From Chitinophagales bacterium (GTDB lineage: Bacteria > Bacteroidota > Bacteroidia > Chitinophagales > Chitinophagaceae), in the NCBI GenBank assembly GCA_020636575.1, contig JACJXP010000004.1:108525-172524 (forward strand): DNA of 64,000 bases, in the 5' to 3' direction. Below, piece after piece: positions 8,662 through 17,838 of the stretch; position 1 is the stretch's first letter, and every line of letters starts with the position of its first letter. Below the pieces are notes generated by a model. The model ran no database searches. It saw only the letters and a program-made list of their open reading frames with translations, and had not been told where the DNA came from. A program made the position numbers and the translations under genes.

Positions 8662-8860
8662 ATATGGTCTTAAACGATTTTTATTATTAAACAATAACCT
8701 CAATATTCTTGCTATCAGCATGAAATTATTAAGCTTGTTATGAAGTTGGTCCTGGTTTGGTATTAGTTGGTTAGTTGTATAAATCCGGGGCAGTTGGAAA
8801 ATATCGATACTACGATCTGTTGGTTTGTATTGCCGGATCAAAACATCCAATTCCAGTCTG

Positions 8861-8868
8861 CAAAGTTA
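8861..8868 (-). promoter_or_regulatory. Candidate -7 element for the MbnP-like/peroxidase operon
   Basis: On the minus strand this reads TAACTTTG, matching TAnnTTTG. It would give a leader of about 190 nt before the ATG at 8661. No TTTG is seen at the -33 spacing, so confidence is limited. Confidence 0.35.
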
Positions 8869-8902
8869 AAAATAAAAACCGGCTTCATCTAATTATATGA
8901 TT

Positions 8903-9322
8903 TCAATCAATAGCCCATTTTCCCCAATCTATTTTCACTTCAATATCAGGGTGAATGCTTTTCATTACCGGGCAATTGATCCCTGTGTTTTTTAAAATGA
9001 CTTTTGTTTTTTCGTCAATACCGCCAAGTTCATCAGGGATGTTAAATGTCAGTTCAATACCACCAACCCGGCGTGGATCTGCTTTCATGATCTTTAACAC
9101 ATCGATCCTTATCCCATCAAGGTCAAACTCCATGGTTCTGGCCTTGATACCCATTACGGTGAGCATACAGGTGCCAAGGCTGGTTGCCAGCAGATCGGTA
9201 GGCGAAAACCGTTCTCCTTTACCATTATTGTCCGTGGGGGCATCGGTCTCAAATGAAGAGCCGCTTTTCAGGTGGGTGCAGGTAGTTCTTAACGCTCCGT
9301 TATAAGTTACAGACGAGGTCAT
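8903..9322 (-). CDS. OsmC/Ohr family protein
   Basis: A 139-residue thiol peroxidase-type protein. The two conserved Cys are in LGTCMLT (first helix) and GINCPVMKSIHP (second), the redox pair that reduces organic hydroperoxides. The segment PTDLLATSLGTC is diagnostic. The ATG at 9322 is preferred over a TTG two codons upstream. Substrate type (OsmC versus YhfA-like) is not resolved. It is divergent from a secreted-protein gene. Confidence 0.88.
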   Translation of the reverse strand: MTSSVTYNGALRTTCTHLKSGSSFETDAPTDNNGKGERFSPTDLLATSLGTCMLTVMGIKARTMEFDLDGIRIDVLKIMKADPRRVGGIELTFNIPDELGGIDEKTKVILKNTGINCPVMKSIHPDIEVKIDWGKWAID

Positions 9323-9375
9323 TATCAATAATTTGCCATAAATTTACGTTACTATAATAATCAAAAAGAACCTTC

Positions 9376-10194
9376 GTGAAGAAACTGTGTCTTACCGCAA
9401 TGCTTGCCGCAATGTTTATAACAACGTTGGCGCAGGAAACTAAAGAAGAGAAGAAAGCATCTAAGGAAGAAAAAAAAGAAGCCCGTCGTGAAAGAATTAA
9501 TCAATTGATCCGCCAGGCAGAAGAAGGTGTGCTGATCTATAACAAGCAAAGCACTTTTGGTGTGCAACTGCGTAACAATGGTTATGGTCTTTTTTATGAA
9601 CTGGGAAAATTAAAAACGAATCGCAAGACCAATATTTACCGCTTAGATATTACAGAGATCAAAGACAGGAAAGAAGAAAAAAGCCAGACAGCTTTTAATG
9701 GGTTTATTGTACTTAACAATCCTTATGTGTATGGTAAGATCAATAACTTTTACCAGGCAACATTAGGTTTTGGTCAACAACGCATCTTAGGGCAAAAAGG
9801 AAACAAAAATGGTGTGGCTGTTTCTTTGGTTTATAGTGGTGGCCTGGCTATCGGACTGTTAAGGCCTTATTATCTTGAAGTAATTGACGGTTCAGGGCAA
9901 AGTGTTTTGATCAAATACGAAGACGATAATGACCTTTTCCTTGATCCCAGTAGCATTATTGGTGGTGGTGGTATTGGAAAGGGATGGGGAGAAATGAAGG
10001 TAAAGCCCGGCGCTTTTCTCAAAACTGCCTGCCGCTTTGATTATGGAAGATATAATGAAGTTATTTCCGGGCTCGAAATAGGCCTTAGCGCTGAATTCTA
10101 TGGTGAAAAAATTCCCATTATGGCACTGCAAAGTAAAGACAGGCAATTGTTTATACAGGGTTACCTTGCCATCATATTTGGTAAGCGAAAGTAA
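9376..10194 (+). CDS. Uncharacterised secreted protein with charged N-terminal helix
   Basis: A 272-residue protein starting at GTG (9376), which gives a signal peptide (KLCLTAMLAAMFITTLAQ) directly after it. Residues 20-50 are very rich in Lys, Glu and Arg and should form a charged helix. The rest alternates in a beta-rich pattern (GVQLRNNGYGLFYELGK, GFIVLNNPYVYGK), resembling a small outer-membrane or periplasmic beta protein. I do not recognise a named family. The lipA promoter overlaps its 3' end. Confidence 0.65.
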   Translation: MKKLCLTAMLAAMFITTLAQETKEEKKASKEEKKEARRERINQLIRQAEEGVLIYNKQSTFGVQLRNNGYGLFYELGKLKTNRKTNIYRLDITEIKDRKEEKSQTAFNGFIVLNNPYVYGKINNFYQATLGFGQQRILGQKGNKNGVAVSLVYSGGLAIGLLRPYYLEVIDGSGQSVLIKYEDDNDLFLDPSSIIGGGGIGKGWGEMKVKPGAFLKTACRFDYGRYNEVISGLEIGLSAEFYGEKIPIMALQSKDRQLFIQGYLAIIFGKRK

Positions 10195-10208
10195 TGGCTG
10201 TATTTTTG
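10177..10208 (+). promoter_or_regulatory. Bacteroidota-type promoter for lipA
   Basis: TTTG at 10177-10180, a 20-bp spacer, then TATTTTTG at 10201-10208. Transcription would start about 4-8 bases later, essentially at the lipA ATG (10213), so the mRNA would be leaderless or nearly so. The -33 element lies inside the preceding gene. Confidence 0.65.
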
Positions 10209-10212
10209 CCCG

Positions 10213-11133
10213 ATGACTGAACTCCCCGTTATCCCTGCTGCTGTAGCTGATAATACAAGGGTCAAAAAACCTGATTGGCTCCGTGTAAAACTTCCTATCG
10301 GGGAGGAGTACAGGCATGTACGCAGCCTGGTTGATAATTACAAATTACATACGATCTGTGAAAGTGGTAACTGTCCAAACATGGGTGAATGCTGGGGGGC
10401 AGGCACGGCTACGTTCATGATCCTTGGAAATACATGTACCCGCAGTTGTGGTTTTTGTGCGGTGGCTACTGGCAGACCAGATCCTGTTGACTGGGACGAG
10501 CCACAAAGAGTAGCTGAAGCGATCAACCTGATGAAAGTAAAACATGCAGTGATCACATCGGTTGACAGGGATGAAATAAAAGACGGCGGTTCCATTATCT
10601 GGCATAATACCATCAAAGCTGTAAAAGCATTGAATCCTGAAACAACACTGGAAACGCTGATCCCGGACTTTAAAGGAGAGAAAGAAAATATACAAAGAGT
10701 GATGGATGCTGCCCCGGAAGTGATCAGTCATAATATTGAAACAGTAGAAAGACTGACTCGACAGGTACGTATACAGGCAAGGTACTGGCGAAGCATGGAA
10801 GTGATACGTATACTGAAGCAGGGAGGGATGCGAACAAAAAGCGGCATTATGCTGGGCCTTGGTGAAACAAAAGAAGAAGTGATACAAACCATTACTGATC
10901 TACGGGATAATGGTTGCGATGTAATAACTATCGGTCAATACCTGCAGCCTACCCGGAAACATTTACCTGTTCATCGTTTTGTGCATCCGGATGAGTTTGC
11001 AGAATACAGGGAGATCGGTTACAATCTTGGATTAGATTATGTGGAAAGCGGCCCCCTGGTTCGTTCCTCTTATCACAGCGAACGACATGTATTCCCGGGT
11101 CTGGGCAGAAAGGAGTGGGAGGAGAGTAAGTAG
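10213..11133 (+). CDS. lipA: Lipoyl synthase
   Basis: A 306-residue radical-SAM enzyme inserting two sulfurs into octanoyl groups on lipoyl domains of 2-oxoacid dehydrogenases and GcvH. The auxiliary [4Fe-4S] cluster ligands are Cys49, Cys54 and Cys60 (CESGNCPNMGEC). The radical-SAM cluster ligands are Cys75, Cys79 and Cys82 (CTRSCGFC). The C-terminal RSSYHSE supplies the Ser ligand of the auxiliary cluster. Length is normal. No ATG before the first cluster motif competes with 10213, which supports the start despite the very close promoter. Confidence 0.97.
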   Translation: MTELPVIPAAVADNTRVKKPDWLRVKLPIGEEYRHVRSLVDNYKLHTICESGNCPNMGECWGAGTATFMILGNTCTRSCGFCAVATGRPDPVDWDEPQRVAEAINLMKVKHAVITSVDRDEIKDGGSIIWHNTIKAVKALNPETTLETLIPDFKGEKENIQRVMDAAPEVISHNIETVERLTRQVRIQARYWRSMEVIRILKQGGMRTKSGIMLGLGETKEEVIQTITDLRDNGCDVITIGQYLQPTRKHLPVHRFVHPDEFAEYREIGYNLGLDYVESGPLVRSSYHSERHVFPGLGRKEWEESK

Positions 11134-11166
11134 TCAGTTGCGGGTCGTTAGTCAGGAGTCTTTAGC
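11132..11166. repeat. Degenerate 7-bp periodic sequence
   Basis: Five consecutive heptads after lipA, mostly of the form NNNNAGT, are strongly diverged but keep the 7-base period. They resemble the clearer heptad arrays at 3022-3085 and 32911-32966. No function is visible. Confidence 0.35.
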
Positions 11167-11174
11167 TATAAAGG

Positions 11175-12149
11175 ATGAAACGATTTCTTTTTTTACAGAT
11201 TTTTTTATTTGTTGGCTTGGTTACATCTTTTGCACAATTGAATTGGCAAAACGTAGATTCATTGTACCAGCCACTACCTCCCTCGGTACATATATTCAGA
11301 ACAACTGACCAACTGGACGGTAAACCCAATAATGCCTATTACCTGGTAGCTGATCTCAGGGACAAGAAACTGGATTTTACAGTTGATACTACTTACAAAA
11401 GACGGCTTAGCCCATCTCAGTTTTATACAAAAAACAATAACCCTTTATTGGTTGTAAACACAACATTTTTTTCGTTTGCTACAGACCAGAACCTGAATGT
11501 GGTGATAAGAGATGGAAAATTAGTAAGCTACAATATTCATACAATACCCGGAAAGGGAAAGGATACATTAACCTATCGTCATCCTTTTGGCAGCGCTATT
11601 GGTATTTCTAGAAAGAGGAAAGCAGATGTAGCCTGGCTTTATACTGATTCAATAATATCAGTTCCCAAAGCAAGCCGTTGGGTTATTCCACCAGTCAAAG
11701 ATTCCATAGAAAGACCTGGTTGGCTATACCTTTCTTACAAAACATCTATACCTCAACATATGGGTTTTGAAAAGTGGAAAATGCAAACAGCAGTTGGTGG
11801 CGGTCCTGTCCTTCTGCAAGAAGGTAAAATAAGAATTACTAATAACGAAGAATTGAAATTTGCGGGTAAAGCGATAAATGACAAGCATCCGAGAACAGCA
11901 ATGGGTTATACCAAGGATAACAAATTGATCATTCTTGTAATTGAAGGTAGAAACCCCGGTATTGCTGAAGGCGCAACACTTACACAAGAGGCACAGATAT
12001 TAAAAGATCTTGGTTGCCGGGAGGCATTGAATCTTGATGGGGGTGGAAGCAGTTGTATGCTGGTGAATGGTAAAGAAACAATTAAACCATCCGACAAAGA
12101 AGGCCAGCGATCAGTGCCTGCAGTATTTTTAATAAAGCAAAAAAACTGA
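11175..12149 (+). CDS. Secreted phosphodiester glycosidase family protein (NAGPA domain)
   Basis: A 324-residue exported protein with signal peptide KRFLFLQIFLFVGLVTSFAQ. The NAGPA domain (phosphodiester glycosidase) spans about residues 80-320 and ends with the diagnostic NLDGGGSSCMLVNGK. The family includes the mammalian uncovering enzyme that removes GlcNAc from phosphodiester-linked sugars; bacterial members act on surface or exopolysaccharide phosphodiesters, substrate unknown. The ATG at 11175 directly precedes the signal peptide. It is convergent with the ROK kinase gene. Confidence 0.85.
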   Translation: MKRFLFLQIFLFVGLVTSFAQLNWQNVDSLYQPLPPSVHIFRTTDQLDGKPNNAYYLVADLRDKKLDFTVDTTYKRRLSPSQFYTKNNNPLLVVNTTFFSFATDQNLNVVIRDGKLVSYNIHTIPGKGKDTLTYRHPFGSAIGISRKRKADVAWLYTDSIISVPKASRWVIPPVKDSIERPGWLYLSYKTSIPQHMGFEKWKMQTAVGGGPVLLQEGKIRITNNEELKFAGKAINDKHPRTAMGYTKDNKLIILVIEGRNPGIAEGATLTQEAQILKDLGCREALNLDGGGSSCMLVNGKETIKPSDKEGQRSVPAVFLIKQKN

Positions 12150-12185
12150 TCAATCCTATCTACACAGTTAGTGGATGATTTTTAG

Positions 12186-13139
12186 CTAATCCCAAACAAG
12201 GGCACTGGCGCCAAGAATGGCAGCATCTGCTTCTTTCAGGTTACTGAACATGAGTTTTACTTTGTCCCGGAACACTTGTATCAGATTTTCTTCCATGGCT
12301 TTCCGGGTGGGGCTCATGATGAGGTCGCCGGCTTTGGTCAATCCTCCAAATAAAACAATAGCCTCAGGTGAAGAGAACATAACAAAATTAGCCAGTGCTT
12401 CACCTAATATTTGACCGGTAAACTTAAATATTCGATTGGCGATATCATCGCCTTTAATGGCACATTGATAAACCGTTTCGCTGGTGAGGTCGTTCAGGCT
12501 ATAATTCCGCAGCAAGCTCTTTTCCTGTGGGTTCTCATTAAGCAATTCAATAGCAGTTTCCCTTACGCCTGTTGCTGATGCATAGGCTTCAAGGCTTCCC
12601 CTGGCACCGGTTCCTTTATGTAACCTTCCGCCCGGACGAATAATGGTATGTCCCAGTTCGCCGGCAAAGCCATCATGTCCTAAAACAATTTTACCATCAA
12701 TTACAATTCCGCTGCCAACACCTGTTCCCAGTGTGATGGTAATAAAATGCTTCATGCCTTTGGCACAGCCATACATCATTTCGCCCATGGCAGCAGCATT
12801 GGCGTCATTGGTTAGTTTAACCGGGATGCCGAATTTATCGGTAAGTAATTTTGCAAAGGGTATAATACCTTTCCATTGCAGGTTGGGGGCATACTCTATA
12901 CTTCCTGAATAATAATTTCCGTTGGGTGCCCCAACACCCATTCCTTTGATATTTCCAATACCTCCGGCTTTTTCAACCATTGGCATCAGTTTGTTATACA
13001 GGTCTTCAATAAACCCCTCAACATCTCCGGGTTCATTGGTAAGTTTTCTGCTTTGTTCAAGAATAGTGCCCCGGCGGTCAACAATGCCAAACTTGGTATT
13101 TGTACCGCCAACATCCACACCGATCACAAATTCTGCCAT
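12186..13139 (-). CDS. ROK family sugar kinase (glucokinase-like) without the zinc cysteines
   Basis: A 317-residue ATP-dependent sugar kinase. The phosphate loop DVGGTNTKFG is at residues 9-18, the catalytic Asp112 is in NDANAAAMGE, and the second phosphate motif is TLGTGVGSGI (136-145). The ROK sugar-binding segment starts normally with ELGH (His164), but the usual CxCGxxGCxE zinc site is replaced by KGTGARGSLE: every Cys is missing. Glucose is the likely substrate given the glycogen genes next door. It follows a sugar permease gene by 28 bp on the same strand, so import and phosphorylation are probably co-expressed. Confidence 0.88.
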   Translation of the reverse strand: MAEFVIGVDVGGTNTKFGIVDRRGTILEQSRKLTNEPGDVEGFIEDLYNKLMPMVEKAGGIGNIKGMGVGAPNGNYYSGSIEYAPNLQWKGIIPFAKLLTDKFGIPVKLTNDANAAAMGEMMYGCAKGMKHFITITLGTGVGSGIVIDGKIVLGHDGFAGELGHTIIRPGGRLHKGTGARGSLEAYASATGVRETAIELLNENPQEKSLLRNYSLNDLTSETVYQCAIKGDDIANRIFKFTGQILGEALANFVMFSSPEAIVLFGGLTKAGDLIMSPTRKAMEENLIQVFRDKVKLMFSNLKEADAAILGASALVWD

Positions 13140-13167
13140 AACCTCTTATATTTTGTTTTTTCAAAAA

Positions 13168-14829
13168 TCAGTGTCCTGTACTGCTTACCTCTGCATCGTA
13201 ATCTATACCCTGCTTTTTGAGAATGCCCTTTACAGCAAAAGCGAAGAAGGCAAGATAAGCGAAGCAGAGTGCTGCAATTATATAAGACTGATGTATACCT
13301 ATTATATCTGCTATCTTTCCCTGGATAGGAGGAATAATACCCCCACCTAATATCATCATGATCAGGAAGGCAGAACCTTCAGAAGTATATTTTCCAAGTC
13401 CGGCAATAGAAAGGCTGAAAATACAGGGCCACATAATAGAGCATACCAGGCCACCACTTAAGAAAGCATATATTGATACGGTTCCTGTTGTTAACAACCC
13501 AATGGCCATTGCAGTAATTCCCAGCAGGCCAAAGATCAACATTGTCCTTGCTGGTTTATCCTTGCTGATATAAAAAGCAACTATCTGCACTAAAACACAA
13601 AGGACATAATAATACAAGGGCTTCATATCATATTTGGCAAGTGTATTAATGCCTATCAGGATAGCAAATGCGACCAGGGGAACAACAAACCGGAGGATGT
13701 TCTTGGTACGATCTGAAAGGTTAAAAGCGCTGATAGCTCCTGTCCACCGTCCGATCATTAAACTACCCCAATACATAATTATATATGGTGTTGCCTCAGA
13801 TGCCTGGTGCGAACCAAAATCTTTTTGCTTTAGTAGTTCACCGAGATTGCTCCCAATTGCCACTTCCACGCCTACATAAACAAAAATGGCCAGCATGCCA
13901 AGTACAAGTTGTGGATATTGCATCGGCCCCCAGCCTTCTGCTTTCTTTTTAGCTCTTAAATTAGAGAACAACAGTCCTCCAACAACAACGACCAAAGCTC
14001 CGATCAGCCACTTCAACCTGTATGCCTCCATAGCATGCTTTTCAGCTTCACTGGCCTGTGATAGATCAGTCTTATAGCTACTGAAAACAGGGATGAACAT
14101 AGCTATTAAAAGTCCTGACATAATTAATAATGTGTAAAGCGCTTTGCTGGCTTTTTCTGTTCTTTCTTCCATAATGCCGGCAGGGACTTTTTTAGAAAAG
14201 AAAAACATGGCAGCTGCGCCAACAAAAAGTATTCCTACGAAAGTGTATAATAAGATGACTTTAGAAAGACTAAGAGAAGCAATTTTCTCATCGGTGATTG
14301 CTGCTGTTGATCCAAACAAAGCAAGAGCTACTATCAATGGCCCAACAGATGTTCCAAATGAATTAACCCCTCCGCCTAAGTTTACACGGCTGGTACCGGT
14401 TGCAGGGTCGCCTAATGAAATAGCAAATGGCTGTGCCGCTGTTTGTTGCAGCGAAAATCCAAGTGCTACTATAAAAAGGCCAATAAGCATTCCGGCAAAA
14501 CTGTTTCCATTTACTGCTAATATCATTGCGGCTGCGCCTAAGGCCGAAAATAGCAGGCCATAAACAATACTTCTTTTATACCCCCATTTGCCGACAAGGT
14601 CTTTTCCGCCAAAGGCTCCATAGGCAAAAAGAACAAGTGCGCCAATATAGTAAGCTGTGTAAAAAGCAAAATCGATTAACTGGCTTTGGAACTGATCAAG
14701 ATGAAAATAGTGTTTACAAAATGGTATGAAAACGCTGTTACCTGCTGCAATAAATCCCCAGAAAAAGAAAACAGTAACAAGAGTGCCTAATGCACCATAA
14801 TTTGTTGGTATTTTGGTTTGCTGACTCAT
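13168..14829 (-). CDS. FucP-type sugar:proton MFS transporter
   Basis: A 553-residue inner-membrane permease with about 12-14 hydrophobic helices. The N-terminal FFFWGFIAAGNSVFIPFCKH and the later LGFSLQQTAAQPFAISLG match the FucP/glucose-galactose branch of the major facilitator superfamily (the second stretch lies near residue 125). It is longer than FucP (about 438) because of a hydrophilic insertion near residues 215-300 with additional membrane segments. It probably imports glucose or a related hexose, phosphorylated by the ROK kinase 28 bp downstream. It is divergent from glgA. Confidence 0.87.
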   Translation of the reverse strand: MSQQTKIPTNYGALGTLVTVFFFWGFIAAGNSVFIPFCKHYFHLDQFQSQLIDFAFYTAYYIGALVLFAYGAFGGKDLVGKWGYKRSIVYGLLFSALGAAAMILAVNGNSFAGMLIGLFIVALGFSLQQTAAQPFAISLGDPATGTSRVNLGGGVNSFGTSVGPLIVALALFGSTAAITDEKIASLSLSKVILLYTFVGILFVGAAAMFFFSKKVPAGIMEERTEKASKALYTLLIMSGLLIAMFIPVFSSYKTDLSQASEAEKHAMEAYRLKWLIGALVVVVGGLLFSNLRAKKKAEGWGPMQYPQLVLGMLAIFVYVGVEVAIGSNLGELLKQKDFGSHQASEATPYIIMYWGSLMIGRWTGAISAFNLSDRTKNILRFVVPLVAFAILIGINTLAKYDMKPLYYYVLCVLVQIVAFYISKDKPARTMLIFGLLGITAMAIGLLTTGTVSIYAFLSGGLVCSIMWPCIFSLSIAGLGKYTSEGSAFLIMMILGGGIIPPIQGKIADIIGIHQSYIIAALCFAYLAFFAFAVKGILKKQGIDYDAEVSSTGH

Positions 14830-15036
14830 AGCAAGCGATTGATTGATTTATAAGTGCTGAAAGTATAACAAATTTTGATGGGAATAGTAGCCCCAAAAAA
14901 TTTGTTGACAGCTTGTACAAAAAAAACTGAAATAGTTTTAGGGGTATTAAAACTAAGGTTTCTGAATTCTATTAATTTGGTTACCTTTTGTAATCAAAAT
15001 TATTACCCTAAATTTCAGATCAAATCTGGTGAGAAA

Positions 15037-16458
15037 ATGGAAATAATTCATGTTGCAGCTGAATGTTACCCGGTAGCCAAAGCAGGTGGCCTGGGTGATG
15101 TGGTAGGGGCATTACCTAAATATCAGGCAGAACTGGGCCATGTAGCCAAAGTGGTGATGCCAATGTATCGCACCAAATTCCTGTATGAAAATGAATGGGA
15201 ACTTGTGCATGAGGGAGGTCAGCATATCGGTCCACAGTTTTTTCATTATAGTGTGATCAAAGAGAAAACAAATAAGTTAGGGTTTGATCTGTATCTTATC
15301 GATATTAATGGACTGCTTGACAGGGAAAAAATATACGGGTACAATGATGACACAGAAAGATTCCTTTCATTCCAGGTCGCTTTTTGCGATTGGTTGAATA
15401 AATGGCAGCATACACCCGATGTGGTGCATTGTCACGACCATCATACCGGTCTTATTCCTTTCTTTTTTAAATATTCTCTTGAATTCAGTCCTAAACTACA
15501 TTCTATTCCTACGGTCTTTACAGTTCATAATGCTCAATACCAGGGATGGATCGGTTGGGACCGGGTAAATCTTTTACCGGCATTTGATTCCTGGAAAGGA
15601 GGCTTGCTGGATTGGAATGATACTATTAATCCGTTGGCATCAGCGGTTAAGTCAGCATGGAAAGTTACTACGGTAAGTAATAGTTACCTGGATGAACTTC
15701 GCCATTCGGCTAATGGGGTAGAGAATCTTTTTGAATATGAAAAAGGCAAAAGTTCTGGTATATTAAATGGGATAGATACCCAGGTATGGGATCCGGAGAC
15801 GGATACTATGATCATAAAGAATTATGATAAAGAGCTGGTTCAAAAAGGGAAGAAAAAAAACAAGAAAGAACTGGCCGGACAGTTCGGGCTGGATCCCGAT
15901 AAACCACTTATTTCATTTGTAGGAAGGTTGGTTGGTGAAAAAGCAGCTGACCTTTTACCGGAAGCGATCAGCCAGTCCATATATCAACATCATGGCGCTG
16001 CTAATTTCCTTGTATTGGGTTCAGGTGATCCCAACCTGGAAGACAGGCTTGACCAGATGAAGCATCAGTTTGGAGGATATTATAATTCGTATATTGGATA
16101 TAGCGAACCGCTTAGTCACCTGATATATGCAGGTTCCGATTTTTTATTAATGCCCAGTAGGGTAGAACCTTGCGGACTTAACCAATTATATGCATTAAGG
16201 TATGGGACTGTGCCAATGGTAAGAAATGTAGGGGGGCTAAGGGATACCGTAACAGATATGGGCGATTGGCAGGGTACCGGCATCCGGTTCGATCAGGCAT
16301 CAGTGGGAGATATTACTTATTCGGTAGGCAGGGCTATTGATCTTTATCAAAACAAGCAGGATCTTTATGTGTGGATGCGTTCGCATATGATGACCATCGA
16401 TCATTCCTGGGATAAGTCAGCCCAACAATACATAGATTTGTACAAGTCATTGAAATAA
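15037..16458 (+). CDS. glgA: Glycogen synthase (GT5)
   Basis: A 473-residue glucosyltransferase transferring glucose from ADP-glucose to the non-reducing end of alpha-1,4-glucan. The ADP-glucose motif KAGGLGDVVGALP is near residue 15, and the C-terminal EPCGLNQLYALRYGT carries the conserved Glu pair region. The start at 15037 is used because MEIIHVAAECYPVAKAGG is the family's usual N terminus; the longer reading adds 54 residues unlike any GT5 enzyme. It is followed by glgC after 10 bp, so the two form an operon. Confidence 0.95.
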   Translation: MEIIHVAAECYPVAKAGGLGDVVGALPKYQAELGHVAKVVMPMYRTKFLYENEWELVHEGGQHIGPQFFHYSVIKEKTNKLGFDLYLIDINGLLDREKIYGYNDDTERFLSFQVAFCDWLNKWQHTPDVVHCHDHHTGLIPFFFKYSLEFSPKLHSIPTVFTVHNAQYQGWIGWDRVNLLPAFDSWKGGLLDWNDTINPLASAVKSAWKVTTVSNSYLDELRHSANGVENLFEYEKGKSSGILNGIDTQVWDPETDTMIIKNYDKELVQKGKKKNKKELAGQFGLDPDKPLISFVGRLVGEKAADLLPEAISQSIYQHHGAANFLVLGSGDPNLEDRLDQMKHQFGGYYNSYIGYSEPLSHLIYAGSDFLLMPSRVEPCGLNQLYALRYGTVPMVRNVGGLRDTVTDMGDWQGTGIRFDQASVGDITYSVGRAIDLYQNKQDLYVWMRSHMMTIDHSWDKSAQQYIDLYKSLK

Positions 16459-16468
16459 ATTCTTGGTT

Positions 16469-17761
16469 ATGGCAATAAGAACAATTACAAATCCAAAAGA
16501 AATACTTAGTGTTATCCTGGGTGGTGGTGCAGGTTCCCGTTTATATCCGCTTACTGCCAGTCGCTCAAAACCAGCGGTACCTATTGCCGGTAAATATCGG
16601 TTGGTAGATATACCCATATCTAATTGCCTGAATAATGGAATAGGACGGATGTTTGTATTAACACAGTTTAATTCTGCGTCGCTCAACAGGCATATAAAGA
16701 ATACATATCATTTCAGTGCTTTCAGTAAAGCTTTTGTGGATATCCTGGCAGCTGAACAAACACCGGATAACCCGGCATGGTACCAGGGCACTGCAGATGC
16801 CGTGAGGCAGGGCTTAAGACATATTGCTCCATTTGAGAGTGATTATATCTTAATTCTTTCGGGTGACCAGTTGTACCAGATGGATTTTGCAGAAATGCTG
16901 GAAAACCATAAAGAATCAGGTGCAGATATTTCAATTGCTACAATACCTGTTGGCGATAGAGAAGCCCCCGAGTTCGGGATATTGAAATCATCCCAGGGTA
17001 TGGTGGATTCATTTATTGAAAAACCTGCCAAAGAATTATTACCTGATTGGGTAAGCGATACCGGGGATGAAATGAAATTAGAGGGAAGGAATTACCTGGC
17101 CAGTATGGGTATCTATATTTTCAACCGTTCATTATTATTTGAATTACTTCAGAACGAGTATAAGGATGCTACTGATTTTGGGAAGGAGATCATTCCTGAA
17201 TCAATAAAGAAGTATAAAGTAGCCAGCTACCAGTATACGGGTTACTGGACAGATATCGGGCATATCTATTCCTTCTTTGAAGCAAACCTGGATCTGACCA
17301 AGGATATCCCTTCTTTCAATCTTTTTGATAACGACAGAACTATTTATACCCGTGCAAGGATGCTGCCTCCGGCTAAGATCAGCGGTACTACATTGGAAAA
17401 AACGATCATCGCAGAAGGTTCAATTCTCACTGCCTCCCGGGTTGAAAGCAGTGTTATTGGTATTCGTTCAAGGATCGGCAATGGAAGCACCATTGTGAAC
17501 ACCTATATGATGGGTAGCGATTATTATGAAACGCTTACTGATATTGAAGTGGTTCATGGCCAGGGTATACCTCTTTTAGGTGTAGGGGATCGTTGCTATA
17601 TCAAAAATGCAATTCTTGATAAGAACGTAAGGATCGGTAATGATGTACGTATCAACGGTGGCACTCACCTTGAAAATGCGGATCATGCCCTTTATACAGT
17701 TAAGGATGGAATTGTTGTGGTTAAAAAAGGCGCTGTCATTCCTAACGGAACTGTGATCTGA
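16469..17761 (+). CDS. glgC: Glucose-1-phosphate adenylyltransferase
   Basis: A 430-residue ADP-glucose pyrophosphorylase, the committed step of glycogen synthesis. The nucleotidyltransferase domain begins with VILGGGAGSRLYPLT and the substrate segment SRSKPAVPIAGKYRLVDIP. A left-handed beta-helix domain follows (about residues 300-425). The N-terminal pattern is closer to cyanobacterial/plant enzymes than to the E. coli type. An ATG at 16469 (MAIRTI) is preferred to a TTG two codons upstream. It is co-transcribed with glgA. Confidence 0.95.
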   Translation: MAIRTITNPKEILSVILGGGAGSRLYPLTASRSKPAVPIAGKYRLVDIPISNCLNNGIGRMFVLTQFNSASLNRHIKNTYHFSAFSKAFVDILAAEQTPDNPAWYQGTADAVRQGLRHIAPFESDYILILSGDQLYQMDFAEMLENHKESGADISIATIPVGDREAPEFGILKSSQGMVDSFIEKPAKELLPDWVSDTGDEMKLEGRNYLASMGIYIFNRSLLFELLQNEYKDATDFGKEIIPESIKKYKVASYQYTGYWTDIGHIYSFFEANLDLTKDIPSFNLFDNDRTIYTRARMLPPAKISGTTLEKTIIAEGSILTASRVESSVIGIRSRIGNGSTIVNTYMMGSDYYETLTDIEVVHGQGIPLLGVGDRCYIKNAILDKNVRIGNDVRINGGTHLENADHALYTVKDGIVVVKKGAVIPNGTVI

Positions 17762-17778
17762 TAAACAGGCGATCATTG

Positions 17779-17799
17779 ATATGTGTACTTGTCACATAT
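17779..17799. promoter_or_regulatory. Palindrome between glgC and the GPH permease gene
   Basis: Perfect 7-bp arms ATATGTG (17779-17785) and CACATAT (17793-17799) around a 7-base spacer, 40 bp before the permease start. No T-run follows. It could be an operator for the permease-amylase unit or merely a weak hairpin; the half-site TGTG...CACA only loosely resembles CRP/FNR-type sites. Confidence 0.3.
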
Positions 17800-17838
17800 T
17801 AATTTCCTATCTTCATTTCGTCTAAATAACGATTGTCT

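Noticed and set aside
10345..10887. 180-codon open frame antisense to lipA
   Set aside because: Cys/His-rich appearance comes from reading lipA's conserved codons backwards.
11039..11308. Open frame bridging lipA and the NAGPA gene
   Set aside because: It only reads through lipA and the heptad-like spacer in another frame; both flanking genes are well supported.
14144..14563. Long open frame antisense to the FucP-type permease
   Set aside because: Shadow frame: composition and content reflect the membrane-protein gene on the other strand.
14940..15000. Promoter for glgA (TACCTTTTG near 14982)
   Set aside because: The spacing inside the -7 element is one base too long and the -33 element is missing.
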